Positions 49,562-59,106 of a stretch of DNA of 64,000 nt are shown one piece after another. Source of the stretch: Actinoplanes xinjiangensis (GTDB taxonomy: Bacteria > Actinomycetota > Actinomycetes > Mycobacteriales > Micromonosporaceae); the NCBI RefSeq assembly GCF_003148685.1, contig NZ_QGGR01000018.1:108824-172823 (forward strand). Direction: 5' to 3'. The notes beneath the pieces are model-generated. The model ran no database searches and was not told the DNA's origin. It saw only the letters and a list, made by a program, of their open reading frames with translations. Numbering within the stretch: position 1 is the stretch's first letter; each line of letters starts with the position of its first letter. Both the position numbers and the translations under genes were made by a program.

Positions 49562-52063
49562 GTGGTAGAGGTCAACGTGGAACCCGTACCGACCGAGGCG
49601 AGCATCCGCCGCGCATTGCGCCGCGCCGCCGACGGTAAAGCGATCGACGTCGATGAGGCGGTGGCGCTGCTCACGGCCCGTGGCGAACAGTTCGACGAGC
49701 TGCTGGCGATCGCCGGTGGCATCCGGGACGCCGGTCTGCGCGAGGCCGGGCGGCCGGGCGTCGTCACGTACTCCCGCAAGGTCTTCATCCCTTTGACCCG
49801 GCTCTGTCGGGACCGGTGCCACTACTGCACGTTCGCCACCGTGCCGCACAAGCTGCCGGCCCCGTTCCTGGAGCGCGACGAGGTCCTCGAGATCGCCCGG
49901 CAGGGCGCGGCGCAGGGCTGCAAGGAGGCGCTGTTCACCCTCGGCGACCGGCCCGAGGAGCGGTGGCCGGCGGCCCGGCAGTGGCTCGACGAGCGGGGCT
50001 ACGACTCGACTCTCGACTACGTGCGGGCCTGTGCCATCGCCGTGCTGGAGGAGACCGGCCTGCTCCCGCACCTCAATCCCGGGGTGATGAGCTGGGCCGA
50101 GTTGCAGCGGCTCAAGCCGGTCGCGCCGAGCATGGGCATGATGCTGGAGACCACCGCCACCCGGCTGTGGTCGGAGAAGGGCGGCCCGCACTACGGCTCG
50201 CCGGACAAGGAGCCCGCGGTCCGTCTGCGGGTGCTCGACGACGCCGGCCGGGTCGGTGTGCCGTTCACCACCGGCATCCTGATCGGGATCGGGGAGAACC
50301 TGACCGAGCGGGTCGAGTCGCTGTTCGCGATCCGGCGGGTGTCGCGTGAGTTCGGGCACATCCAAGAGGTCATCGTGCAGAATTTCCGCGCCAAGCCGGA
50401 CACGGCGATGCGCGGGATGCCCGACGCGGAGCTGCGCGAGCTGGCCGCCACGGTGGCGGTGGCGCGGGTCATCATGGGACCGCGAGCCCGGATCCAGGCC
50501 CCGCCGAACCTGATCGACGACGAGTTCGGGCTGCTGCTGCAAGCGGGGATCGACGACTGGGGCGGTGTCTCCCCGGTGACGCCCGATCATGTGAATCCGG
50601 AGCGTCCGTGGCCGCAGATCGACCTTCTCGCCGAGAAGACGGAGAAGTCCGGCTTCACGTTGCGGGAGCGGCTCACCATCTACCCGGAGTATGTCCGCCG
50701 GGGCGACGAGGGCTGGCTGGATCCGCGGCTGAAGTCGCACGTCGCCGCGCTCGCCACCGAGGACGGGCTCGGGGCGGACGTGAAGCCGGCGGGTCTGCCG
50801 TGGCAGGAGCCCGACGACGCGTTCGGCGGGGGCCGCACCGACCTCTTCAAGAGCATCGACACCGACGGCCGCTCCGAGGACCGTCGCTCCGACTTCGACC
50901 ACGTCTACGGCGACTGGGACGAGGTGGCCGCGCACCTCAAGAGCGCCCCGGTGAGCATGCCGACCGACGTGCTGGCGGCTCTCAAGCTGGCCTCGGAGGA
51001 CCCGGGGGCCCTGCTCCTGGAGAAGAACGAGGACAAGGCGATGGCGTTGTTCAACGCCGACGGCACAGCTCTCGACGAGCTGGCCCGGATCGCCGACGAT
51101 CTGCGGAGATCGGTCAACGGCGACGACATCACGTACGTGGTGAACCGCAACATCAACTTCTCCAACGTCTGTTACGTCGGCTGCCGGTTCTGTGCGTTCG
51201 CCCAGCGTGAGAAGGACGCCGACGCGTACCGGCTGTCCGTGGAGCAGGTCGCCGACCGGGCCGAGGAGGCGTGGCGGGACGGCGCGTCCGAGGTGTGCAT
51301 GCAGGGCGGCATCGACCCCAAGATGCCGGTCACCGCGTACGCCGACCTGGTTCGCGCGGTCAAGCAGCGGGTGCCGGGGATGCACGTGCACGCGTACTCC
51401 CCGATGGAGATCGTGACCGCCTCGGCGAAGGCCGGGGTGTCGCTGCGGGAGTGGCTGACCGAGCTGAAGGAGGCCGGTCTCGGCACCATCCCGGGTACGG
51501 CCGCCGAGATCCTCGACGACGACGTGCGCTGGGTGCTGACCAAGGGCAAGCTGCCCACGTCGGCCTGGGTCGACGTGGTGACCACCGCACACCAGGTGGG
51601 TATCCGTTCCAGCTCGACCATGATGTACGGCCACGTCGACCACCCGCGCCAGTGGCTGGGCCACTTCCGGGTGCTCGCCGGTATCCAGGATGTCACCGGC
51701 GGCTTCACCGAGTTCGTGGCGCTCCCGTTCATTCACACGAACGCGCCGATCTATCTGGCCGGCATCGCCCGTCCCGGTCCGACCTGGAGGGAGAACCGGG
51801 TCGTGCACGCGATGGCCCGGGTGCTGCTGCACGGCCGGATCAACAATATTCAGTGCTCCTGGGTGAAACTCGGCGATGAGGGTACCCGCGTGATGCTCAA
51901 CGGCGGTTGTAATGACCTGGGGGGCACTCTCATGGAGGAGACGATCTCGAGGATGGCCGGTTCCGAGCACGGTTCTGCCAGGACGGTCGCCGAGCTGAAG
52001 GAGCTGGCGGCCGCCGCGGGCCGTCCGGCGGTGGAACGCACCACGGTGTACGGACGCAGGTGA
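49562..52063 (+). CDS. fbiC: Fo synthase (7,8-didemethyl-8-hydroxy-5-deazariboflavin synthase), CofG-CofH fusion
   Basis: FbiC makes the deazaflavin Fo from tyrosine and 5-amino-6-ribitylaminouracil with two radical SAM reactions. The 833-aa protein is the usual actinobacterial fusion: an N-terminal CofG half with the cluster motif CRDRCHYC (Cys82, 86, 89) and a C-terminal CofH half with CYVGCRFC (Cys537, 541, 544). Both clusters are intact, and the SAM-binding regions (TLGDRPEERW; GGIDPKMPV) follow. GTG 49562 comes 7 bases after TAGGCT. The clustering of fbiC with fbiA and fbiB within 6 kb gives a compact F420 locus. A hairpin terminator follows. Confidence 0.97.
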   Translation: MVEVNVEPVPTEASIRRALRRAADGKAIDVDEAVALLTARGEQFDELLAIAGGIRDAGLREAGRPGVVTYSRKVFIPLTRLCRDRCHYCTFATVPHKLPAPFLERDEVLEIARQGAAQGCKEALFTLGDRPEERWPAARQWLDERGYDSTLDYVRACAIAVLEETGLLPHLNPGVMSWAELQRLKPVAPSMGMMLETTATRLWSEKGGPHYGSPDKEPAVRLRVLDDAGRVGVPFTTGILIGIGENLTERVESLFAIRRVSREFGHIQEVIVQNFRAKPDTAMRGMPDAELRELAATVAVARVIMGPRARIQAPPNLIDDEFGLLLQAGIDDWGGVSPVTPDHVNPERPWPQIDLLAEKTEKSGFTLRERLTIYPEYVRRGDEGWLDPRLKSHVAALATEDGLGADVKPAGLPWQEPDDAFGGGRTDLFKSIDTDGRSEDRRSDFDHVYGDWDEVAAHLKSAPVSMPTDVLAALKLASEDPGALLLEKNEDKAMALFNADGTALDELARIADDLRRSVNGDDITYVVNRNINFSNVCYVGCRFCAFAQREKDADAYRLSVEQVADRAEEAWRDGASEVCMQGGIDPKMPVTAYADLVRAVKQRVPGMHVHAYSPMEIVTASAKAGVSLREWLTELKEAGLGTIPGTAAEILDDDVRWVLTKGKLPTSAWVDVVTTAHQVGIRSSSTMMYGHVDHPRQWLGHFRVLAGIQDVTGGFTEFVALPFIHTNAPIYLAGIARPGPTWRENRVVHAMARVLLHGRINNIQCSWVKLGDEGTRVMLNGGCNDLGGTLMEETISRMAGSEHGSARTVAELKELAAAAGRPAVERTTVYGRR

Positions 52064-52072
52064 ATGTTCTCG

Positions 52073-52104
52073 ACCCGGCGCGGGCCTCCGGGCCGGCGCC
52101 GGGT
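52073..52104 (+). terminator. fbiC terminator hairpin
   Basis: ACCCGGCGC pairs with GCGCCGGGT; inside, GGCC-TCCG-GGCC forms a second helix with a stable tetraloop. It starts 10 bases after the stop codon. A separate 10-bp palindrome GACCCGGGTC lies at 52141-52150. Confidence 0.6.
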
Positions 52105-52305
52105 TGGGGGGATGTTTCCGGGGGCATGATCCATTCGGCGGACCCGGGTCGGGGGACCCGCTGCACCTAAGTCACAAAACGGGTTAAATTGGACGCGACG
52201 GCCTAGCTCCGCGTTACCTTCCGGCGGCTTGGAGCGATAGGGCTGGAACAGGCCTGTGATCCGCTCACCAGCGGTGCGGAAACGGGCCTATTTAGCAGGT
52301 TCGGC

Positions 52306-52335
52306 TTGACGACGCACGTCTTACACGCGTGTAAT
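52306..52335 (+). promoter_or_regulatory. whiB promoter
   Basis: -35 TTGACG (52306-52311), 18-base spacer, -10 TGTAAT (52330-52335): the best consensus promoter in the window. The transcript would start near 52342, giving an untranslated leader of about 110 bases. The rest of the 387-base gap 52064-52450 holds only the fbiC terminator. Confidence 0.65.
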
Positions 52336-52450
52336 TTTGGTGGGGTTGTGGGGACGATGTGGCACAAAGGCGTCGTACCCACAAAAACACGCCGCGTGCG
52401 TGGGGGGTCAGCGCTGGCTTCATGCCGGCGCGGAATTTGGAGGCACGCCG

Positions 52451-52711
52451 ATGGAAGCGACGCAGGTTGAAGGGGTAGACCTGCTCGGGGACGCGCCCGA
52501 GTGGCAGGAGCGGGCGCTGTGTTCACAGACCGATCCCGAGGCTTTCTTCCCTGAGAAGGGCGGCTCGACGCGCGAGGCCAAGCGCATCTGCGGCCGCTGT
52601 GATGTGAAAGCCGAGTGCTTGGAGTACGCGCTCGGTCACGACGAGCGTTTCGGGATCTGGGGTGGACTGTCCGAACGTGAACGTCGCAAGTTGAAACGGC
52701 GCGTGGCCTAA
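52451..52711 (+). CDS. whiB: WhiB-type iron-sulfur transcriptional regulator (WhiB/WhiB2 subfamily)
   Basis: An 86-aa WhiB-like protein. Four Cys bind a 4Fe-4S cluster (Cys24, 47, 50, 56), followed by the GIWGGLSERERRKLKR turn and basic DNA-contacting tail. The stretch WQERALC.QTDPEAFFPEKG is diagnostic for the WhiB/WhiB2 group, which with WhiA controls sporulation septation and cell division in streptomycetes and mycobacteria. ATG 52451 follows GGAGG by 7 bases; longer readings are not supported. The long leader suggests post-transcriptional control. The stop overlaps the convergent zincin-like gene by 4 bases. Confidence 0.95.
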   Translation: MEATQVEGVDLLGDAPEWQERALCSQTDPEAFFPEKGGSTREAKRICGRCDVKAECLEYALGHDERFGIWGGLSERERRKLKRRVA

Positions 52712-53184
52712 GCCAACTCGTCGGGATCCACCCCGAGCAGGTTGGCAACCTGCTCGATGATCACATCGTGGACGAGGTCGGCGAGGTCTTCCCGGTCCAT
52801 CGCCCGGAACTCCAGCGGGCGCCGGTAGAGCACGATCCGTGGTGGCAGCTCATGCCGCCCCGGACGGCCCGGCAGCAGCCGGGCCAGGGGCACCTCGCCG
52901 TCCTCGAGCACGTCGGAGTCGTAGACGTTCAGCTCCGGGGGCACGTCCTCGACCGCGAACTCCACGCCGGCCAGCTCCTTGGCGTAGCGGCGCTCCAGGC
53001 TCTCCACGGTGTCCAGCACCAGGTCGTCGAAGATCTCCGCCTTCGTGCGGGCCAGCGGCACGGTCGCCGGCACCAGGCGGCCACGCAGGCCTCGTCCGTG
53101 CCGGTCCCGTCGTGCGGGGTGGCCCGGACCGGTGCTGCGCGTCGCCTTACCGTCCGTCCGGCGGCGTTCGGGGCTGGTGGTCAC
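52708..53184 (-). CDS. Zincin-like metallopeptidase family protein lacking the HExxH motif
   Basis: A 158-aa protein of the small metallopeptidase (Zincin_1/DUF1025) family that is always near whiB in actinobacteria (Rv3259-like, from memory). Conserved blocks: TKAEIFDDLVLDTVESLERR, VEFAVEDVPPELNVYD, LPPRIVLYRRPLEFRA, and the C-terminal ADLVHDVIIEQVANLLGVD. The last aligns with the VIHEIGHHFGI helix of active members, but HExxH reads E-Q-V-A-N, so the zinc ligands are gone and it is probably not a peptidase. The first about 40 residues are basic and look disordered. It is convergent with whiB and overlaps it by 4 bases. Confidence 0.85.
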   Translation of the reverse strand: MTTSPERRRTDGKATRSTGPGHPARRDRHGRGLRGRLVPATVPLARTKAEIFDDLVLDTVESLERRYAKELAGVEFAVEDVPPELNVYDSDVLEDGEVPLARLLPGRPGRHELPPRIVLYRRPLEFRAMDREDLADLVHDVIIEQVANLLGVDPDELA

Positions 53185-53369
53185 GCGGCCAGCGTATCCC
53201 CACTCGGGCGAGGTACGTGGTCAGCCCGTTCGCATCGTGTGTCCGCGCCGTTAATTCGCCCCATCGGGTCGGCGTGTACAACGACCATCGCCGAATCGTG
53301 ATGCGCCCCGGTCGGCGTGTCGCGCGGCAACACGACCCAGAATCGCGAACGGGGAGATAAGTTGCCGCC

Positions 53370-53732
53370 GTGAGGTCACCACGGCGCTGCTCCCGGAACG
53401 GCTGTCCCCGACAGGCGGTCGCCACCCTGACCTACGTCTACGGCGATTCCACGGCCGTCGTGGGCCCTCTCGCGGCCTTCGCCGAACCCCACACGTACGA
53501 CCTGTGCGAGCCGCACGCCCGAAGCCTCACCGCCCCCCGAGGCTGGGAACTCGTCCGGCACGACGGCGATTTCGCGCCCCCGCCCCCCACCACCGACGAC
53601 CTGGTGGCCCTCGCCGAGGCCGTCCGTGAGGCCGCTCGTCCGCTCACTGCGCGCCCGGACGACAACGACCACACCCCGGGCCACCAGACCGGCCGCCGCG
53701 GGCATCTCCGGGTGATCCCGCCCTCCCACTGA
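53370..53732 (+). CDS. DUF3499 family protein
   Basis: A 120-aa actinobacterial protein of family DUF3499 (Rv3258c-like). The N-terminus has two Cys (RRCSRNGCPRQAVATLTYVY) and a third further on (YDLCEPHARSLTAPRGWELV), together with a His, forming a likely zinc site (CxxxxC...CxxH). The C-terminal half is polar and disordered. Function is unknown. The GTG start at 53370 gives the conserved N-terminus. It keeps its place next to the whiB-zincin pair, and GC-rich palindromic repeats begin 130 bases downstream. Confidence 0.9.
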   Translation: MRSPRRCSRNGCPRQAVATLTYVYGDSTAVVGPLAAFAEPHTYDLCEPHARSLTAPRGWELVRHDGDFAPPPPTTDDLVALAEAVREAARPLTARPDDNDHTPGHQTGRRGHLRVIPPSH

Positions 53733-53865
53733 CGTCACCCCGATGTGGTACGGGTCACCCCGCCCTCAACCGCATCCGGCCCGTCCCGAACTACCCCGCG
53801 ACGTAGCCGCCCCCTCCCGCCCGCCAGCGCGCCGCACGGGCGAAGCGTCCCCTCGCCGAAACTCC

Positions 53866-53988
53866 GGCTGGCTCCCACCGCTGTCTCAACAGCCGTGAGA
53901 CAGCGGTGACGACCAGCCACACCTGCCCGCCGCCCGGCTGGTTCCCACCGCTGTCTCAGCCGCGGTGAGACAGCGGTGACGGCCAGCC
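53866..53988. repeat. Two 53-bp palindromic repeats (family copies C and D)
   Basis: Copy C (53866-53918) and copy D (53936-53988) each read GGCTGG, then CACCGCTGTCTCA, a 7-base loop, TGAGACAGCGGTG, then CCAGCC, with one small internal mismatch; they are 70 bases apart. The inner 13-bp arms are perfect in both. The same element occurs at 2457-2573. The pair lies in the 316-base gap 53733-54048 between the convergent DUF3499 and deacetylase genes, where it could also act as a terminator; nothing else is seen there. Confidence 0.8.
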
Positions 53989-54048
53989 GCACCTGCCCGG
54001 CGCGGCGGCCTGCCCAGCGCCGGGCCTGGCGGCCGGGGCGGTGGCGTG

Positions 54049-54894
54049 TCAGGTCAGGGCGACCAGGTGGAAACGCTTGCGGAGCCAGGGGAGCAGGGTG
54101 CGGTACGCGTCGATGGTGGCGGGCTGTGCGTAGTCGTGGGAGAGCACGATCGAGCCCGGCCGGGTGTGCCTCTTCACCGACCTGATGATCTTGTCGCGGT
54201 GGGAGTTCTGCGACTCGGTCTCCTGCTGCTCCCAGTCGCGCGGGTCGACCTTCCAGTAGATCGAGTGCATGCCCATCTCGGCGGAGATCTTGACCAGCGC
54301 CGGAGTGAAGTTGCCACCGGGCGCGCGCATGTAGCGGATCTTGGCGTCCGGGACGGCGGCGCGGATCGCGGCGTTGGCGCGCTCCAGGTCCGCGCGGATG
54401 GCGTGGTGTGCGCGCTTGCCGAGTTTCAGATCGTGGTTCCACGAGTGGTTGCAGAAGCTGTGGCCGCCCTTGGCGATCGCGCGCACCAGGTCCGGGTGGC
54501 GGCGTGCCTGGGTGCCGACCAGGCAGAAGGTGGCCTTCACCTTCTCCCTGGCGAGGAGCTTCAGCAGTTTCGGCGTGAGGTCCGGGTCGGGCCCGTCGTC
54601 GAAGGTGAGGGCGACACCCTTGGACCCGGTCGTCAGAAGGCTGCCGGCGGGCCCGGTCTTACCCTTCGGCTTGACGATCGGGACGCTCTCGGTGCGTTTC
54701 TTCGAGGGCTTCGGCGCCGGTTCGTCCGCCGCTGCCGGTGTCTCCGCGGAGGGTGACGGTGACGGGCTGGGCGCGGTGATGCTGGGCGACGGCTGGGCGG
54801 TCGTGGTCGCCGCGGTCGCCTGGCCGACGAGCCCGGTCATGATCAGCGCAACGCTGATCGCGAAGGCTTTTCGGGTGTGCGACAGCCGAATCAA
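54049..54894 (-). CDS. Secreted polysaccharide deacetylase (NodB fold, CE4)
   Basis: A 281-aa exported CE4 deacetylase acting on N-acetylated wall polysaccharide (peptidoglycan or chitin). Signal/anchor 1-31 (FAISVALIMTGLVGQATA), a Pro/Ser/Thr-rich linker (about 32-85), and a catalytic domain with motif 1 TFDDGPDPD (catalytic base and metal Asp), motif 2 CNHSWNH (HxxxH metal ligands), motif 3 RAPGGNFTP, and motif 5 LSHD. The TTG at 54894 is chosen because GGAGG lies 5 bases upstream and gives a proper signal peptide. It is convergent with DUF3499 and stands alone. Confidence 0.9.
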   Translation of the reverse strand: MIRLSHTRKAFAISVALIMTGLVGQATAATTTAQPSPSITAPSPSPSPSAETPAAADEPAPKPSKKRTESVPIVKPKGKTGPAGSLLTTGSKGVALTFDDGPDPDLTPKLLKLLAREKVKATFCLVGTQARRHPDLVRAIAKGGHSFCNHSWNHDLKLGKRAHHAIRADLERANAAIRAAVPDAKIRYMRAPGGNFTPALVKISAEMGMHSIYWKVDPRDWEQQETESQNSHRDKIIRSVKRHTRPGSIVLSHDYAQPATIDAYRTLLPWLRKRFHLVALT

Positions 54895-55108
54895 GAAGAC
54901 CTCCCCAGGTCGATGTGCGACAGCCGACGATGCCTCGAATCGCCGCCGGCCGCCAAGTACGTGTGGTCCTTTGGCGCGAATCCGGTAATGCGTCGATTTT
55001 CGCCGCAGATCTATCGCGGATCACCGATGGGGTTGGTCAGGGTGGTAAATGTCTCGATTGTCTACCCGACTGGTGGGCGGGGCCCGAGGGCGCCCGCCCA
55101 CGAACGGA

Positions 55109-55483
55109 TTAGCCCAGTTCCGCCAGCTCCTGAGTGGTGAGCAGACGGGAGCGGATGAGGAACCGGACGCCCTCGGGCGCCTCCAGCGAGAAGCCGGAGC
55201 CACGGCCGGGGACCACGTCCACCGTGAGATGTGTGTGCTTCCAGAGTTCGAACTGACTCGCCGACATCCAGAACGTGATGGGCTCCGGCACCCCCTCGAT
55301 CGCCAGAGATTCCAGGAGCACGTCCGAGCCGCCGGTACGGAACTCGCCCTCCAGATAACACATCGGCGAACTGCCGTCGCAGCAGCCGCCGGACTGGTGG
55401 AACATCAACGGGCCGTGCTGCTCCCGCAGCTGCCGCATCATGTCGGCGGCCGCGGGAGTCACGTCAACCCTCGTCACCCTCAT
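55109..55483 (-). CDS. DUF779 protein, aldehyde dehydrogenase partner
   Basis: A 124-aa protein of family DUF779, regularly encoded beside ExaC/AcoD-type aldehyde dehydrogenases. A Cys pair and further Cys (QSGGCCDGSSPMCYLEG) suggest metal or redox binding. The C-terminal half has FWMSASQFELWKHTHLTVDV and PGRGSGFSLEAPEGVRFLIR. It starts 3 bases after the ALDH stop, so the two are cotranscribed and probably function together; the exact role is unknown. Confidence 0.9.
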   Translation of the reverse strand: MRVTRVDVTPAAADMMRQLREQHGPLMFHQSGGCCDGSSPMCYLEGEFRTGGSDVLLESLAIEGVPEPITFWMSASQFELWKHTHLTVDVVPGRGSGFSLEAPEGVRFLIRSRLLTTQELAELG

Positions 55484-55486
55484 GAC

Positions 55487-57010
<1,524 letters not shown>

Positions 57011-57050
57011 GGTCTCGCACCTCCTCATTCGAGGCGGACCTTAGTTACGG

Positions 57051-58307
57051 CTACGTTGCAGCAACGTTGCACGCGTATTCACGGGTCAGAGCGGCGACCC
57101 GGCGGGCGGCGACCGGGTCGGCCGGCGCCAGGGCCACGTAGGCCTCCCAGAGGTCCAGGTCGTCACTGCCCCACGAGCTGTTCAGCCAGGTCTGGAGCAG
57201 CCGCCGGTCACCGGCCTCCAGGATCGCGGCGCGCAGCCGGTCGTCCAGCAGCCGGCGCAGGCGCACGATCCCCGGCGCGTCCGAGGCGGGCAACAACGGG
57301 CCGGGGTACGCGTCCACGGCCTCGGCCGTCCGCCCCGCGTCCAGCAGCCGCGCCACCACCCCGAAGTCCGTCGTCAGGTCGGCGCGCAGCCGGTACGGCC
57401 GGGAGTCGAGCAGCTCCGGGCCCAGGATGCGGCGCAGGCGGGACAACTCGGCGCGGACCGTCACCGGGTTCACGTCGTCGCCGTACAGATCGACGGCCAG
57501 CTGCTCGCCGGTGCGCCCCTCCGGGTGCACGGTGAGCAGCACCAGCAGTTCCGAGTGCCGCCGTTTGATCCGCAACCGTCCGCTGCCGGCCGCGAGCAGG
57601 GCCTCGTCCCGGCCGAGTGCCGCGACCTGCGGGCTCCGGGGCACCTTCACGAAATCACGGAGGTACGCCTCGGCGGCGAGCGCCGTGGCCCGGATCAGGG
57701 CGAGACTGTGCGGATTGGCCAGATGGTCCCCGCCGGTCACGTCGATCGCCCCGAGCAGCCGGCCGGAGCCCGGATCGTGGACCGGGGCCGCGGCGCACGT
57801 CCACTGCTGCACCGGATGGCTGAAGTGCTCGGTCGCGAAGATCTGCAGTGCGTGGTCGACGGCGAGCGCGGTGCCCGGCGCGTTCGTCCCGGCGTGCGCC
57901 TCGTCCCAGCGGGCGCCCGGCACGAAGTTCATCGCCGCGGCACTGCGCAGCGTGGCCGGATGCCCCTCCACCCAGAGCAGGCGGCCGTGCGCGTCGCAGA
58001 CCGCCATCATGTGGTCACCGTCCTCGGCCAGGCCGCCCAGCAGGTCCCGGAAGAGTGGCATCACCCGGGCCAGCGGGTGCGCCGACCGGTACGCCTCCAG
58101 GTCGTCATCGGCCAGGTCGATCGGCGCCGTGCTGTCCGCCCCGATGAACGCGGCCGAGCGGGCCCACGAGTCGGCCACCACCTGCCGCATCCGATCCGGG
58201 CGCATCTCGCCGGCCAGGAACCTCTCATGGGCGCGGCCGATCAGCCGGATCCGCTCGGCGGGGTCGTCTCCGGGGGACAGCGCGAGCCACGGGTTCACCG
58301 GCAGCAC
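57051..58307 (-). CDS. GAF-domain regulator with C-terminal winged helix (AcoR-like, no AAA+ domain)
   Basis: A 418-aa regulator. The N-terminal half resembles the sensory part of AcoR-type activators: RMRQVVADSWARS, then a GAF domain (about 80-215; MMAVCDAHGRLLWVEG, GTNAPGTALAVDHALQIF, IDVTGGDHLANPHSLALI). The sigma-54 AAA+ and Fis domains of AcoR are absent; instead about 245-330 form a winged-helix DNA-binding domain (RIKRRHSELLVLLTVHPEG, DVNPVTVRAELSRLRRIL), followed by an Ala-rich helical tail. It probably activates the downstream aldehyde dehydrogenase in response to an aldehyde or alcohol. The GTG start has GGGGG 6 bases upstream. A 16-bp palindrome lies 14 bases before the start. Confidence 0.85.
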   Translation of the reverse strand: MLPVNPWLALSPGDDPAERIRLIGRAHERFLAGEMRPDRMRQVVADSWARSAAFIGADSTAPIDLADDDLEAYRSAHPLARVMPLFRDLLGGLAEDGDHMMAVCDAHGRLLWVEGHPATLRSAAAMNFVPGARWDEAHAGTNAPGTALAVDHALQIFATEHFSHPVQQWTCAAAPVHDPGSGRLLGAIDVTGGDHLANPHSLALIRATALAAEAYLRDFVKVPRSPQVAALGRDEALLAAGSGRLRIKRRHSELLVLLTVHPEGRTGEQLAVDLYGDDVNPVTVRAELSRLRRILGPELLDSRPYRLRADLTTDFGVVARLLDAGRTAEAVDAYPGPLLPASDAPGIVRLRRLLDDRLRAAILEAGDRRLLQTWLNSSWGSDDLDLWEAYVALAPADPVAARRVAALTREYACNVAAT

Positions 58308-58320
58308 CTCCAGCCCCCAT

Positions 58321-58336
58321 CGTGACCGGCGTCACG
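58321..58336. promoter_or_regulatory. 16-bp palindrome between GAF regulator and endonuclease V genes
   Basis: CGTGAC-CGGC-GTCACG lies 14 bases upstream of the GAF regulator start and 19 bases before the endonuclease V -10 box. Candidate operator, perhaps for autoregulation. Confidence 0.45.
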
Positions 58337-58354
58337 GCTGGTGACAACAGTCCC

Positions 58355-58360
58355 TATGCT
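58355..58360 (+). promoter_or_regulatory. Putative -10 box (TATGCT), leaderless endonuclease V
   Basis: TATGCT ends 7 bases before GTG 58368. It overlaps an alternative ATG (58356), which would then be untranscribed as a start codon. Confidence 0.4.
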
Positions 58361-58367
58361 GCGGGCC

Positions 58368-59021
58368 GTGCAGCCGTGGCCCCGTACCGAAGAAGAAGCC
58401 TTTGCCGTGCAGGACGCCCTGCGTTCCCGCGTGGTGCCCGCCGAGGGGCCGCAAACGCCGGCCACCGTCGCCGGCCTGGACGTCGCCTACTCCGACGACG
58501 ACTCCCGGCTCGCCGCCGCGGTGGTCGTGCTCAACACCGCCGACCTGTCGATCGCCGACACCGCCGTGGTGCGTGGGGTGCCGGCCTTCCCGTACGTCCC
58601 GGGCCTGTTCGCCTTCCGGGAGGTGCCGGCGCTGCTCGACGCGCTCGAACGGCTCACCGTCCGCCCCGACGTGCTGATCTGCGACGGGCACGGTCTGGCC
58701 CACCCGCGCCGCTTCGGTCTCGCCGCCCACCTCGGCGTACTCACCGATCTCCCGTCGTTCGGCGTCGGGAAGACCCGGCTGGTGGGAGACTGGGAGCCGG
58801 TCGGCGAACCACGGGGCGCGCGATCCGCGCTCGTCGACGCGGGGGAGACGGTCGGGGCCGTGCTGCGCACCCGGACCGGGGTGAAACCGGTCTTCGTCTC
58901 CGTCGGGCACCGGATCGACCTGGACCGGGCCTGTGAGCTGACGCTCCGCCTGACCCCGCACTATCGGCTTCCGGAGACCACGAGGGTTGCGGACCGTGCC
59001 TGCAGGGATCTTCTGAGTTAA
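58368..59021 (+). CDS. nfi: Endonuclease V (deoxyinosine 3-prime endonuclease)
   Basis: A 217-aa repair enzyme that nicks DNA one base 3-prime of deoxyinosine (deaminated adenine). Conserved blocks: VAGLDVAYSDDD (catalytic Asp), FPYVPGLFAFREVPALLDAL (the YPYVPGLLSFRE motif), ICDGHGLAHPRRFGLAAHLG, and SFGVGKTRLVG, all in standard order. The start is ambiguous: GTG 58341, ATG 58356 or GTG 58368. I prefer 58368 because of the upstream TATGCT box and because the family begins close to the WPRTEEEAFAVQ segment. It is the first plus-strand gene before manB, with 85 bases between. Confidence 0.92.
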   Translation: MQPWPRTEEEAFAVQDALRSRVVPAEGPQTPATVAGLDVAYSDDDSRLAAAVVVLNTADLSIADTAVVRGVPAFPYVPGLFAFREVPALLDALERLTVRPDVLICDGHGLAHPRRFGLAAHLGVLTDLPSFGVGKTRLVGDWEPVGEPRGARSALVDAGETVGAVLRTRTGVKPVFVSVGHRIDLDRACELTLRLTPHYRLPETTRVADRACRDLLS

Positions 59022-59106
59022 TCGCCCGGCAGTGCGGTTAAAACATGGGGGTACCAGGCACTCCGCTACCCTCGGGGCCAAAGGGGACTTTCCTGAGGGG
59101 TGAGCA

